The notes: generated by a model from the sequence alone, not told the origin. Counted from the first letter of the stretch, positions 6,439 to 14,262 are shown. The stretch is 15,307 nt of DNA from Actinomycetota bacterium (GCA_947459935.1 CANHFN010000011.1:1-15307); one strand, 5' to 3'. Translations and numbers: made by a program.

Positions 6439-7605
6439 ATGCTTTTGTTCAAAAGGACAGTCGCAGTTTGTCTTGCACTAATTTTTTCAATTGCTCCGGC
6501 AGAAGCAGTCTTAGGTCCTGAGTCATTCGCTGAAGTCTTTAATGAAATGCTTAAAACGCCTTCACTGTCTAATCCAGCGATGATTATAATCGATGGAAAA
6601 ACTGGTCAAATTGTTTACGGAAAAGATATTAATTCGCAACGCAAGCCAGCTTCTGTGATAAAGCTTTTAACGGCAGCAGTAACTCTTGATTATTTGGATC
6701 CACAATCTGTCTTTGAAACAACAGTGAGCATCACCCCGGAAAACAAGACTATTGTCATTCGCGGCTCACTTGATCCTTGGATTAGTACCGATCACACAGT
6801 GGCCCGCAAAATGAACAGAACTTCTTTGCCTTCGATGGGGTCGAAGACATTGACTGCAATCAAAGCAGCAAATGGTGGGTCATTTAAGAATTACAAAGTT
6901 ATTTATAGCAATCTTTATTCCGAAGATGTCGCAAATTTGAAAGCATATTGGGCTAAGCGTGGATTTAAGCCAGACATTAAATCCGTCTCCGATGATGAGG
7001 CTCTCTTGCAACAAGGCGAGGTAATCTCCGCAGAAAACTCACCAATAGTCGCAGCAATACTTGATTGGATGGTGTTGTGGAGCGATAACTTGCTGGCTGA
7101 TCGATTGGCTCGTTTATCTGCACGCGCAGCTGGTTATTCGCCAGATATGAAAGGCGTAAACATAATTTTCCGTGCTTTATTGACACGTCTTGAAATCGAT
7201 CACAGTAAGTTGGTTGTCATAGATGCAAGTGGGTTATCAAAGAAAAACAAAATTACGGCACAACTAATGGGTGAATTCTTGTACAAGATCAACAATGATG
7301 AAAAATACTATTTTTTGCATGACTCCTTACCTATAGGCGGAGTTTCAGGAACGCTTCAGGACAGATTCACATCAACTTCTCCAAATGCTGTGGGACTTGT
7401 ACGTGCAAAAACAGGAACCCTCAACGGAACTGCGACTCTTGCTGGCTATGTTGAATCAACTGATCGTGAGTATGTCTTTGTGTTACTGGCCGATAAAATT
7501 CCACTTGGAAATTCCGCACTCAAAAAAGCGCGAGCTGCCATGGATCGAGTACTAGGAAGAATTGCAGCACCTAACATCCCAGCTGAGATCGCACCAACAC
7601 CTTAA
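6439..7605 (+). CDS. dacB: D-alanyl-D-alanine carboxypeptidase/endopeptidase, PBP4 (DacB, S13) type
   Basis: This exported enzyme trims stem peptides or cross-links of peptidoglycan. A signal peptide MLLFKRTVAVCLALIFSIAPAEA precedes the mature domain. The three penicillin-binding motifs are present: SVIK (72-75, nucleophile Ser72), SDN (215-217) and KTG (324-326). The distance between the first and second motifs, and the GGVSGTLQDRF segment before KTG, fit class C PBP4. At 388 residues it is shorter than the roughly 450-480 typical of the family, so the inserted domain between the first two motifs is reduced. It follows the small membrane protein by 11 bases. An AAGG about 14 bases upstream is a poor ribosome site. 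Its stop shares TTAA with the stop of the convergent propeller gene. Confidence 0.92.
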   Translation: MLLFKRTVAVCLALIFSIAPAEAVLGPESFAEVFNEMLKTPSLSNPAMIIIDGKTGQIVYGKDINSQRKPASVIKLLTAAVTLDYLDPQSVFETTVSITPENKTIVIRGSLDPWISTDHTVARKMNRTSLPSMGSKTLTAIKAANGGSFKNYKVIYSNLYSEDVANLKAYWAKRGFKPDIKSVSDDEALLQQGEVISAENSPIVAAILDWMVLWSDNLLADRLARLSARAAGYSPDMKGVNIIFRALLTRLEIDHSKLVVIDASGLSKKNKITAQLMGEFLYKINNDEKYYFLHDSLPIGGVSGTLQDRFTSTSPNAVGLVRAKTGTLNGTATLAGYVESTDREYVFVLLADKIPLGNSALKKARAAMDRVLGRIAAPNIPAEIAPTP

Positions 7606-8681
7606 TTATTGGAATAGATCTTTATCTGTCCTTTGTAGCAGGCGACCCATATGTTTCCAGTGGGTCCATCAAAGGTCACGCCGATTGGTTCAATACAAGC
7701 TTTTACAGTTTCTAAGACTCTCATATCACTTGTTCGCACCTTAGACATTGTATTGCTCTTATAGTTAACAACAAACATAGTTGATCCATCTGTAGAGATA
7801 GCTAAACTGCGAGCGGCCTGACCAGTTTTTACAGATTTGCCAGCCTTGTTTGTAACGAGATCCCATGATGCAACTTTGCCGGAAAGATTCATAGTTACAT
7901 ACATCATTGTGTTATCCGGAGATAAGACAATTGCACGTGGATTGCTGCCTATTGGTATGTATGTAACTGTGAAATCTTCTAAGTTGATTACGTGAATTCT
8001 ACTGCCACCCATTTCAGCGACATAGGCACGCTTTGAGTCATTAGAGATTGCGATTCCTCGTGGATATCTACCAATTTTAATTGTTTTAACTACCTTTTGT
8101 GAGGCTACAGAGATCACAGAAACAGTGTATGAACACCAGTTTGCTGCGAGCACGTACTTGTTATCAGGAGTTGCCTCTACAACTTTAGGGACAGAACCAA
8201 CTGGATAGATGGCATCAATCTCGTAATTACTTCGATTGATTCGATACACAAAGCTTTTGTCATAGCCGGATGCAGGTGAACAAGTGTCATGCCCCTCCTT
8301 GTTATATCCAGGGCCATACATCGCATAGTTACTCACGTAGAGGTACTTACCGTCTGGAGAAAATGTTCCTTCTACAGGTGAACCCTTAAATATTGATGTA
8401 CTTTTGGAGAATCCAAACTTTTGTAAAGAAACAGAGTCGGGAATTGTTTTTAGTAATTCGAAAGTTTTAGCATCATAAACAGTCACCGAATGTCGATACA
8501 TCATGTTGTGGGCGCTGACTACACCATCTCCAGAAGATCTAACTGATTTAGGAGAAATTGCGCCATTAATGGTTTTGATCAACTTCATTTTTGGCTCTGT
8601 AACAACACTTTCCGCTTGAGCAGGAATAGAAATCGCACAAAGTGAGATTACAAGAGTTGTTGCTAGAACACGGTTACGCAT
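7602..8681 (-). CDS. Secreted YVTN-type beta-propeller protein
   Basis: A signal peptide (about 1-23, ending AQA) leads into roughly 330 residues of repeats of about 40 residues. Repeat cores include GKYLYVSNYA, NKYVLAANWC, SKRAYVAEMG, NTMMYVTMNL, STMFVVNYKS and GNIWVACYKG. The pattern (S-PDG)-x-YV fits the YVTN/lactonase-like beta-propeller with six or seven blades. Mature cysteines are at 134, 183, 329 and 348 and could form disulfides. Such proteins are used for binding rather than catalysis in many bacteria, but the ligand here is unknown. Translation probably starts at 8681, where TACAGT (8688-8693) lies six bases upstream. The upstream neighbour in the same direction is the His/Asp-tailed membrane protein, 16 bases away. 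Confidence 0.85.
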   Translation of the reverse strand: MRNRVLATTLVISLCAISIPAQAESVVTEPKMKLIKTINGAISPKSVRSSGDGVVSAHNMMYRHSVTVYDAKTFELLKTIPDSVSLQKFGFSKSTSIFKGSPVEGTFSPDGKYLYVSNYAMYGPGYNKEGHDTCSPASGYDKSFVYRINRSNYEIDAIYPVGSVPKVVEATPDNKYVLAANWCSYTVSVISVASQKVVKTIKIGRYPRGIAISNDSKRAYVAEMGGSRIHVINLEDFTVTYIPIGSNPRAIVLSPDNTMMYVTMNLSGKVASWDLVTNKAGKSVKTGQAARSLAISTDGSTMFVVNYKSNTMSKVRTSDMRVLETVKACIEPIGVTFDGPTGNIWVACYKGQIKIYSNN

Positions 8682-8687
8682 TCTCTA

Positions 8688-8693
8688 ACTGTA
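8688..8693 (-). promoter_or_regulatory. -10 element of the propeller gene, leaderless arrangement
   Basis: TACAGT on the minus strand is followed by six bases and the ATG at 8681. It sits in the 16-base gap after the upstream gene, so the propeller can be transcribed independently of it. Confidence 0.5.
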
Positions 8694-8697
8694 CTAG

Positions 8698-9081
8698 TTA
8701 GTCATCATCTTCATCGTCATGATCTTCATGTTCGTCATCATCGTGATGATCATCATCGCCACCATTTGTCGGTAACTGCGCGATGGAAGGGTTTTTAAGA
8801 GCAGGTGTGGTCGATGCAATTGCACCAGATGTGGTCACGGCATTTGGTGTATCAGATGCAGGAGAAGATGAGTTGCTCGCAGATGCTGTTTGTGCTGGAT
8901 TGGATGCGATTGGATCGACTGGAGACTTTTCTTGAACCTGTGCGACAACAGCGCCAACCCCAATTATCAATGCAGCGGCAAAGACGGCAATCACCGGCAA
9001 AGCTTTAGATGACTTAGGCAAGGTCGCTGGCCCATCATTCTCTGCGATTTCAATCCATTCGGGTTTGTTGTTCTCAGTCAT
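8698..9081 (-). CDS. Membrane-anchored protein with a His/Asp/Glu-rich C-terminal tail
   Basis: The 127-residue protein has an acidic N-terminal segment, one membrane helix (about 29-48, VIAVFAAALIIGVGAVVAQ), then a Ser/Ala/Thr/Pro-rich linker of about 60 residues. It ends in 19 consecutive Asp, Glu and His residues, including DDDHHDDDEHEDH. The tail is probably outside the membrane and looks suited to binding divalent cations, which is inference. The ATG at 9081 is chosen over a TTG at 9105 because GAAGGGA lies six bases upstream of it. It is followed by the secreted propeller gene and may work with it. The family is not recognised. Confidence 0.8.
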   Translation of the reverse strand: MTENNKPEWIEIAENDGPATLPKSSKALPVIAVFAAALIIGVGAVVAQVQEKSPVDPIASNPAQTASASNSSSPASDTPNAVTTSGAIASTTPALKNPSIAQLPTNGGDDDHHDDDEHEDHDDEDDD

Positions 9082-9087
9082 GGTAAA

Positions 9088-9094
9088 TCCCTTC
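9088..9094 (-). promoter_or_regulatory. Shine-Dalgarno of the His/Asp-tail gene
   Basis: GAAGGGA lies six bases before the ATG at 9081 and decides against the upstream TTG. Farther up, GATAAT (9113-9118, minus strand) could be its -10 element, which would make this a leadered transcript, unlike its divergent neighbour ctaB. Confidence 0.5.
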
Positions 9095-9157
9095 GTTGAG
9101 AGCAAGGTAACTATTATCCCTGTGAGGAGGCTGTGATGCGCAAATTAAATCGCTGAG

Positions 9158-9163
9158 TAATCT
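9158..9163 (+). promoter_or_regulatory. -10 element of ctaB, leaderless arrangement
   Basis: TAATCT is followed by six bases and a GTG at 9170. This spacing favours the GTG over the ATG at 9182 as the start of ctaB. Confidence 0.45.
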
Positions 9164-9169
9164 TGGCAA

Positions 9170-10039
9170 GTGAGAAATGCCATGCGGGGATACCTAGATC
9201 TGATGAAATTAAGGGTCGTTGAACTCTTACTCGTTTCTACCCTTCCCGCAATGGTTTTGGCCGCAAAAGGTTTGCCAGATTTTGGACTAGTTGCTGCAAC
9301 AATTTTTGCTGGAACCTTAGCTGCGGGTAGTGCAAATGCTTTCAATATGGTTATTGAAAGTGATCTTGATAAGTTGATGGCACGAACTTCTAAGCGCCCA
9401 ATTGTTACTGGCTTAATTTCTAAAACAAACGCAACTATTTTTGCAACGTTAATTGGAATACTTTCACTTGTCTTGTTCTGGGTTTTCACAACTCCACTTG
9501 CCACCCTGCTAGCAATTATTGCAATTGTTTTTTATGTTGTTGTATACACAATGGCGCTAAAGCAACGTACATCACAAAACATTGTGTGGGGCGGCGCTGC
9601 AGGTTGCATGCCAGTACTTATTGGATGGGCTGCAGTTGAGAATTCACTCTCCATGACACCGTGGGCATTCTTCTTCGTGATTTTCTTTTGGACGCCACCA
9701 CATTTCTGGGCTCTTGCAATTAAATACAAAGATGATTACGCAGCAGCTGGAACACCAATGCTTCCGGTTGTTGCAACTAAAAGTCGCGTGCTGGGTGAAA
9801 TGTGGTTCCACACAACCCTGATGATCGCATCCTCAATCTGGCTAATTTTTTCTGCAAATCTGCCAACATGGTCAATGGTTGTGACAGTGTCACTTGGTCT
9901 AGTTTTTGCGCGACAGTTAATTGCTCTTAAAGAAGGTTCACCTGATTATGGAAAAGTTGCTGGAAAGATTTTTCAGTGGTCAATTACCTACTTAAGCTTG
10001 CTCTCGGTTGTGCTAGTTATTGCCCAACTACTTAGCTAA
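9170..10039 (+). CDS. ctaB: Protoheme IX farnesyltransferase (heme O synthase)
   Basis: CtaB is a membrane UbiA-type prenyltransferase that adds a farnesyl group to heme b to make heme O for terminal oxidases. The 289-residue protein has about eight or nine hydrophobic helices. The first Asp-rich motif is NMVIESDLDKLMARTSKRP (59-77). It has the family layout NxxxDxDxD followed by MxRTxxRP, but the first Asp is Glu63. The second motif, KYKDDYAAAGTPMLPVV, and WTPPHFWALAIKYKDDY are characteristic of CtaB. The GTG at 9170 is supported by the -10 spacing. The ATG at 9182 would remove only four residues. The stop overlaps the convergent metZ gene by 12 bases. No oxidase or heme A synthase genes are in the window. 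Confidence 0.93.
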   Translation: MRNAMRGYLDLMKLRVVELLLVSTLPAMVLAAKGLPDFGLVAATIFAGTLAAGSANAFNMVIESDLDKLMARTSKRPIVTGLISKTNATIFATLIGILSLVLFWVFTTPLATLLAIIAIVFYVVVYTMALKQRTSQNIVWGGAAGCMPVLIGWAAVENSLSMTPWAFFFVIFFWTPPHFWALAIKYKDDYAAAGTPMLPVVATKSRVLGEMWFHTTLMIASSIWLIFSANLPTWSMVVTVSLGLVFARQLIALKEGSPDYGKVAGKIFQWSITYLSLLSVVLVIAQLLS

Positions 10040-11254
10040 AGCTTGTTCGAGATCCTTAATCAAATCCGAGGAATGCTCTAAGCCAATAGAAAGACGCAGT
10101 ACAGAGGGAGTTATTCCCATCTCTGCCTGAACTTCAGGTGCTAAGCGACGATGGGTTGTGGATGCAGGGTGAGTAATAAGGGACTTGCTATCACCTAAAT
10201 TGTTAGAAATATCGATTACACAAAGCTTGTTCATAAAGGCAAATACATCCGCCTGAGAACCCTTAAATTCAATACCAATAGTACTTCCGCCACCATTACT
10301 CATCTGTTTCATAGCTAGTTCGTGACCAGGGTGGGACTTTAAACCAGGATAACGGACTGACTTAATAGCCGGTTGCTTTTCTAAGAATTCGGCAACTGCT
10401 TGTGCGTTAGAAACCATGCTCTCAACACGCATGTGCATGGTTTCAAGTGACTTCACTAGCACCCATGCATTGAAAGAACTAAGTGCGGGACCAGTGTGAC
10501 GCACAAATGGTAGAAGTTTTTCAACGATGTAATCAGCAGAACCTAAAAGTGCACCAGCTAAAACACGCCCTTGCCCGTCGATGTGCTTAGTTGCTGAATA
10601 CATAACAACATCTGCGCCAAGTTGTAATGGTTTTTGCAGAACGGGTGATGCCATAACGTTGTCAACAATTACAGTGGCTCCAACTTTGTGTGCAAGGTCG
10701 CTGACCATTTTGATATCGACAATTTCCAAAAGTGGATTACTTGGAGTTTCGATAAAGACAGCCTTCGTTGGCTTACTTAATGCTTTTGCCCAATCGGCAG
10801 GGTCATTTCCTTTGACTAATTCAAAAGTAACGCCCCACTTTGGTAGGAATTCTGTAATCACAACATGGCACGAAGAAAACATTGCCGCAGATGCAACAAC
10901 ATGGTCACCTTGTTCTACTAAACAGGCAAGAGAGGCAAACATTGCAGACATTCCTGAACCTGTGGCAACACACATCTCAGCACCCTCAATTGCAGCCAAG
11001 CGCTTTTCAAACATTGCAATTGTTGGGTTATGGAAACGGCTATATAAATAGTGATCAGTTTCTTCAGCAAAGGAATCAAAGGCCTCTTCAGCTGATGAGT
11101 ATGTGAAACCACTGTTGAGGTATAGAGCCTCAGAAGTTTCGCCAAAACCAGAACGAGCTAAACCGGTGCGCACTGAATGTGTCTGGGGATGTAATTCCCA
11201 GTCAGGTCCCAGTGAATTCTTACGAGGTTGATAGCCCCAAGGTCGTTTGCTCAT
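10028..11254 (-). CDS. metZ: O-succinylhomoserine sulfhydrylase (MetZ)
   Basis: This PLP enzyme of the Cys/Met metabolism family makes homocysteine from an acylated homoserine and sulfide, in methionine synthesis. PLP Lys223 lies in YSATKHIDGQGR, and the HIDGQGR extension is typical of MetZ rather than MetB. Other family landmarks are YSRFHNPT (71-78), TGSGMSA (98-104), ETPSNPLLEI and VDNVMASP with Asp198. At 408 residues the length matches actinobacterial MetZ. O-acetylhomoserine sulfhydrylase or cystathionine gamma-synthase activity cannot be excluded by motifs alone. A degenerate -10 (CACAAT, 11261-11266, minus strand) lies six bases before the ATG. The gene is divergent from an ABC exporter with a 26-base gap and converges with ctaB. 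Confidence 0.9.
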   Translation of the reverse strand: MSKRPWGYQPRKNSLGPDWELHPQTHSVRTGLARSGFGETSEALYLNSGFTYSSAEEAFDSFAEETDHYLYSRFHNPTIAMFEKRLAAIEGAEMCVATGSGMSAMFASLACLVEQGDHVVASAAMFSSCHVVITEFLPKWGVTFELVKGNDPADWAKALSKPTKAVFIETPSNPLLEIVDIKMVSDLAHKVGATVIVDNVMASPVLQKPLQLGADVVMYSATKHIDGQGRVLAGALLGSADYIVEKLLPFVRHTGPALSSFNAWVLVKSLETMHMRVESMVSNAQAVAEFLEKQPAIKSVRYPGLKSHPGHELAMKQMSNGGGSTIGIEFKGSQADVFAFMNKLCVIDISNNLGDSKSLITHPASTTHRRLAPEVQAEMGITPSVLRLSIGLEHSSDLIKDLEQALAK

Positions 11255-11280
11255 GACCTAATTGTGGCAGAGTAAGGGGC

Positions 11281-12186
11281 ATGCCTAATACTGCAATTTC
11301 AGTCTCAGATCTCTCAAAAAAATATGATGATCGCTTAGCGGTCTCCCATATCAACTTCGAAGTCCCCCTAGGAACCGTGTGTGGCTTTGTTGGCCCTAAT
11401 GGATCGGGCAAAACAACAACCATGCGTATGTTGCTTGGCCTGATTACTCCAACAACCGGGCAAGGTCACATCCTTGGCGAACCAATTGAGCACCCAGAAA
11501 AATACTTAAGTCGAGTTGGAGCAATGATAGAAGGACCTGCTTTTTATCCAGCGCTATCGGGCTATGAGAACTTGATGGTTCTAGCAAAACTTGGCGGATT
11601 TCCAATTGAGCGAGTGCAACAGTTATTGGACAAAGTTGGGCTCGGAGATCGTGGCAAATCAAAGTTCAAAACATATTCACTTGGAATGAAGCAGCGGTTA
11701 GGAATTGCGGCAGCACTTCTGCCTGAACCTAAGTTGCTGATGCTAGATGAACCAACAAACGGTTTAGATCCAGAAGGCATTCAAGAGGTTCGAGCGCTGT
11801 TGCGGGATTTAGCAAATGATGGCACAACGGTTTTTGTCTCTTCCCACTTGCTCTCTGAGTTAGAAATTATTAGCGATTACATTGTGATGTTGCGAAAGGG
11901 TGAAATTGTCTTTGCTGGCCCAATAGGTGACTTAATGGCGCAACAGCAACCAACAATCATTGCAAAATCACTGAAGAAATCTGATCTTGCGCGGATTGTG
12001 AAAATCGCAAAAGAAGCAGGGCATCACGCTGTTATTCGGGATGATTCAGTTCATGTGTTAGCAGAAATGGATTGGGCACCAAAACTAAATAAGGCAGCCT
12101 TTGATGCAGGGATAACTTTGGCGCAACTTGCTCCGCAGCTGCCCAACCTAGAAGAGACCTTCTTTGAAATGACGGGGGACAAGTAA
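11281..12186 (+). CDS. ABC-2 type exporter, ATP-binding subunit (BcrA/DrrA-like)
   Basis: This is the ATPase of a two-gene exporter whose permease follows immediately. Motifs are Walker A GPNGSGKT (38-45), signature YSLGMKQR (132-139, the LGMKQR variant common in BcrA/DrrA and bacitracin/antibiotic exporters), Walker B LLMLDEP (152-158), NGLDP D-loop and His189. A C-terminal region of about 90 residues ends in LEETFFEMTGD, the usual EEAFLELT-like tail. The substrate is unknown. AAGGGG (11274-11279) lies only one base before the ATG, too close for a normal ribosome site. The start is otherwise well placed for the domain. The stop overlaps the permease start as TAATG. Confidence 0.92.
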   Translation: MPNTAISVSDLSKKYDDRLAVSHINFEVPLGTVCGFVGPNGSGKTTTMRMLLGLITPTTGQGHILGEPIEHPEKYLSRVGAMIEGPAFYPALSGYENLMVLAKLGGFPIERVQQLLDKVGLGDRGKSKFKTYSLGMKQRLGIAAALLPEPKLLMLDEPTNGLDPEGIQEVRALLRDLANDGTTVFVSSHLLSELEIISDYIVMLRKGEIVFAGPIGDLMAQQQPTIIAKSLKKSDLARIVKIAKEAGHHAVIRDDSVHVLAEMDWAPKLNKAAFDAGITLAQLAPQLPNLEETFFEMTGDK

Positions 12187-12977
12187 TGTTTAATGTTGCA
12201 AAAGCAGAAATGCGTAAGTTACGTCGCCCAACTTTGTTTTTTGGCACCATAGGTGCGGCACTCTTTTTCACAGGATTGATCACTTCATTCATTTACTTGA
12301 TGATTGATTCACCTCAAGGAAATGGTGACCGAGGTCGATCTATCGGCAGAGATGTCCTTGAATTAGCAAGTGGCTCGGTAAATGGCTTCGCCTCTGTTGG
12401 AGGCTTCCTAGGAATCATTGCATTGTGCGTGTTTGCAGCACAGACAGCACAGGAATACACATATGGGACTTTGCGCAACTTACTTGTGCGCCAACCAAGC
12501 CGCATGAAGATTCTTGCGGGCAAATTTGTATCAATGGCGCTATTCGCTCTAGTTATGATCACGATTGCCGCTGTGGTGAGTATTGCAATTTCTTACATCC
12601 TTGCGCCAGGTGCCAACGTGAATACAGAACTCTGGTTTACATCCGATGGTCTGGATTCAATTCTTACAACTTATGTAAACGTGGCAATTTCTGTTATTGC
12701 ATTTGGAATTGTTGGAATGATTTTGGGACTTCTATTGCGCTCTCCAATTAGCGCCATCTCATTAGGCGTTCTCTGGCTATTGATCGTCGAAGTTCTATTA
12801 GTTGCCGTGCGAAACTCATTGCAGAATTGGCTGCCTGGGATTCAGCTCTCGACTATTGCCTCTGGTGGAACGCTGGATTTAACCTATAGGCATGCACTTA
12901 CCGTTGGTGGGTTGTATGTAGCGGTGGGTGCGGTCATAGCTTCTGTGTTATTTGTTCACCGTGATGTAGCCAATTAA
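12186..12977 (+). CDS. ABC-2 type exporter permease
   Basis: The 263-residue membrane protein has six predicted helices, starting around residues 13-36, 70-88 and 115-140 and ending with ALTVGGLYVAVGAVIASVLFV. The TAQEYTYGTLRNLLVRQPSR segment between helices 2 and 3 is the typical coupling region of ABC-2 permeases, which dock onto a BcrA-like ATPase. The start overlaps the ATPase stop by one base and has GGGGGA (12174-12179) six bases upstream, so the two subunits are translated together. The substrate cannot be deduced. No terminator is obvious after it. Confidence 0.88.
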   Translation: MFNVAKAEMRKLRRPTLFFGTIGAALFFTGLITSFIYLMIDSPQGNGDRGRSIGRDVLELASGSVNGFASVGGFLGIIALCVFAAQTAQEYTYGTLRNLLVRQPSRMKILAGKFVSMALFALVMITIAAVVSIAISYILAPGANVNTELWFTSDGLDSILTTYVNVAISVIAFGIVGMILGLLLRSPISAISLGVLWLLIVEVLLVAVRNSLQNWLPGIQLSTIASGGTLDLTYRHALTVGGLYVAVGAVIASVLFVHRDVAN

Positions 12978-13020
12978 GGACACTCGCACCTAATACCCCC
13001 CTTTTTTAAGGTTGGGCATT

Positions 13021-13026
13021 TATTCT
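13021..13026 (+). promoter_or_regulatory. Possible -10 element for the NlpC/P60 gene
   Basis: TATTCT lies 28 bases before the GTG start, in the 77-base gap after the permease, with no clear -35. It would give a leader of about 20 bases containing a hairpin and the Shine-Dalgarno. The gap also holds a C6T6 tract (12996-13007). Confidence 0.35.
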
Positions 13027-13028
13027 TT

Positions 13029-13051
13029 AGGCCTTCCCTTTCGAAAGGCTT
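13029..13051 (+). promoter_or_regulatory. Leader hairpin covering the ribosome binding site of the NlpC/P60 gene
   Basis: AGGCCTT (13029-13035) can pair with AAGGCTT (13045-13051), including one G-U pair, closing a nine-base loop. The Shine-Dalgarno GAAAGG (13043-13048), six bases before the GTG, falls in the 3' arm. The perfect palindrome CCTTTCGAAAGG (13037-13048) offers a competing weaker fold. Either would hide the ribosome site. Confidence 0.4.
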
Positions 13052-13054
13052 TAA

Positions 13055-14254
13055 GTGAAAAAGTTCAGGGCCATATCGCTTGCAGTATTTCTGGTGCTGA
13101 CGATTTCGTCGGTCCCCGCATTTGCGGTCCCTAAGCCATCTTTGGCTGAAATTGAAGCGGCAAAGAAAATTGAAGCGGCTAAGAAAAAGATCGCCGAAGA
13201 ACAAGCGGCAAAATTGGCAAAAGCAAATCAAAGTCTTCGCGCTCTCACAGCAAAGGCAAATGCAGCAACTGCTTTGTATAGAAAAGCACAAAGAGAGTTA
13301 GAAGTAGCTAAGTCCGTAGCTGCTGCTGCCGCAAAGCACGCAGAGGAAACAGCGGCTGCAGTTTCAGAAGCACACAAAACAATTGGACGCTTAGCAACAA
13401 ATGCATATATTTTGGGTGGAAACATGAGCGATATTGCACCTTTGCTCAGTGCAAATGGACCACAAGATTTGATCGATCAATTAACAACACTCGGCACCTT
13501 AGGTGCTCAGAATTCTGTTGCACTTGAAAGATTTAAGGAAGCCGAGGCGGTTGCACGTAAAGCAAAAGCTGAAGCTGATGCCGCTAAGGCTGCACAACAA
13601 CTTGCCACAGATAAAGTAGCCGCGGCCAAGAAAGTTGCTGATGATGCAAAGGCTGCGCAAGCCAAAGAAGTAGCTAAATTACAAGCGGTGCAAGATAAAC
13701 TCATGAAAGATTTGCTGAGCGCTCGCAAAGTGCGAGTATCGCTTGAACAACAACGTCAACTTGCATTACTTGAAGAAAGCCAAGCAAATACGGCCGCACA
13801 AACTGGTGGACAAAAAAGTGTGTGGCCAGACCTTGGCTTCAAGGGCCGTTCGACATCTAGAACTACACAAGCCCAACGCGATAAGGCTGTTGCATTTGCA
13901 AAATCACAAGTACTTGCACGCAAGCCATACATCTGGGGATCAGAAGGACCAAACTCATTTGATTGTTCAGGACTCGTTTATGCGGCCTATAAATCAGCAG
14001 GACTGGGCTGGCCCAACTGGGACCGCCTTAACTCTGCTTTATATTCTGGCTATACCCAGCATGTTTCACTTAAAGAATTAGTCCCTGGCGACCTCTTGTT
14101 CTACTCATATAAGGGAACCATCTCAACGATTCACCACATAAGCATTTACGCTGGCAACGGCATGATGTGGGAGGCCAACTCAAAGGGTCGTGGATTGCTT
14201 TACTCAAACATGTACAGCATTAAGGGCTTGATGCCATTTGGTGGTCGCGTCTAA
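13055..14254 (+). CDS. Secreted NlpC/P60 peptidoglycan endopeptidase with coiled coil (RipA-like)
   Basis: This exported hydrolase is expected to cut peptidoglycan stem peptides. A signal peptide (about 1-24, ending AFA) is followed by a long Ala/Lys/Glu-rich coiled coil (about 28-245), built of segments such as AAKKIEAAKKKIAEEQ and SARKVRVSLEQQRQLALLEE. The C-terminal NlpC/P60 domain (about 275-399) has Cys304 in FDCSGLVYAAY and His361 in HHISIYAGNG. The PYIWGSEGPN lead-in and PGDLLFYS are characteristic. At 399 residues the layout resembles RipA and other actinobacterial cell-separation hydrolases, where the coiled coil restrains or positions the catalytic domain. The start is GTG with Shine-Dalgarno GAAAGG six bases upstream. 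Translation may be modulated by the leader hairpin. Confidence 0.92.
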   Translation: MKKFRAISLAVFLVLTISSVPAFAVPKPSLAEIEAAKKIEAAKKKIAEEQAAKLAKANQSLRALTAKANAATALYRKAQRELEVAKSVAAAAAKHAEETAAAVSEAHKTIGRLATNAYILGGNMSDIAPLLSANGPQDLIDQLTTLGTLGAQNSVALERFKEAEAVARKAKAEADAAKAAQQLATDKVAAAKKVADDAKAAQAKEVAKLQAVQDKLMKDLLSARKVRVSLEQQRQLALLEESQANTAAQTGGQKSVWPDLGFKGRSTSRTTQAQRDKAVAFAKSQVLARKPYIWGSEGPNSFDCSGLVYAAYKSAGLGWPNWDRLNSALYSGYTQHVSLKELVPGDLLFYSYKGTISTIHHISIYAGNGMMWEANSKGRGLLYSNMYSIKGLMPFGGRV

Positions 14255-14262
14255 ACCAGCAC

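Noticed and set aside
8701..8757. GAT/GAC tract as a non-coding satellite or CRISPR-like repeat
   Set aside because: It stays in frame as Asp/Glu/His codons of a gene with a Shine-Dalgarno and membrane helix, and has no repeat-spacer structure.
10581..11051. 156-codon open frame antisense to metZ
   Set aside because: It is a mirror of strongly supported metZ codons, with no family features and no start signal.
12996..13011. Intrinsic terminator at the C6T6 tract after the ABC permease
   Set aside because: The T-run is not preceded by a stable hairpin. CCTT/AAGG around it gives only four pairs.
12978..13054. ydaO-type c-di-AMP riboswitch upstream of the NlpC/P60 gene
   Set aside because: Such riboswitches often precede actinobacterial wall hydrolases, but only 77 bases are available and the conserved core is absent.
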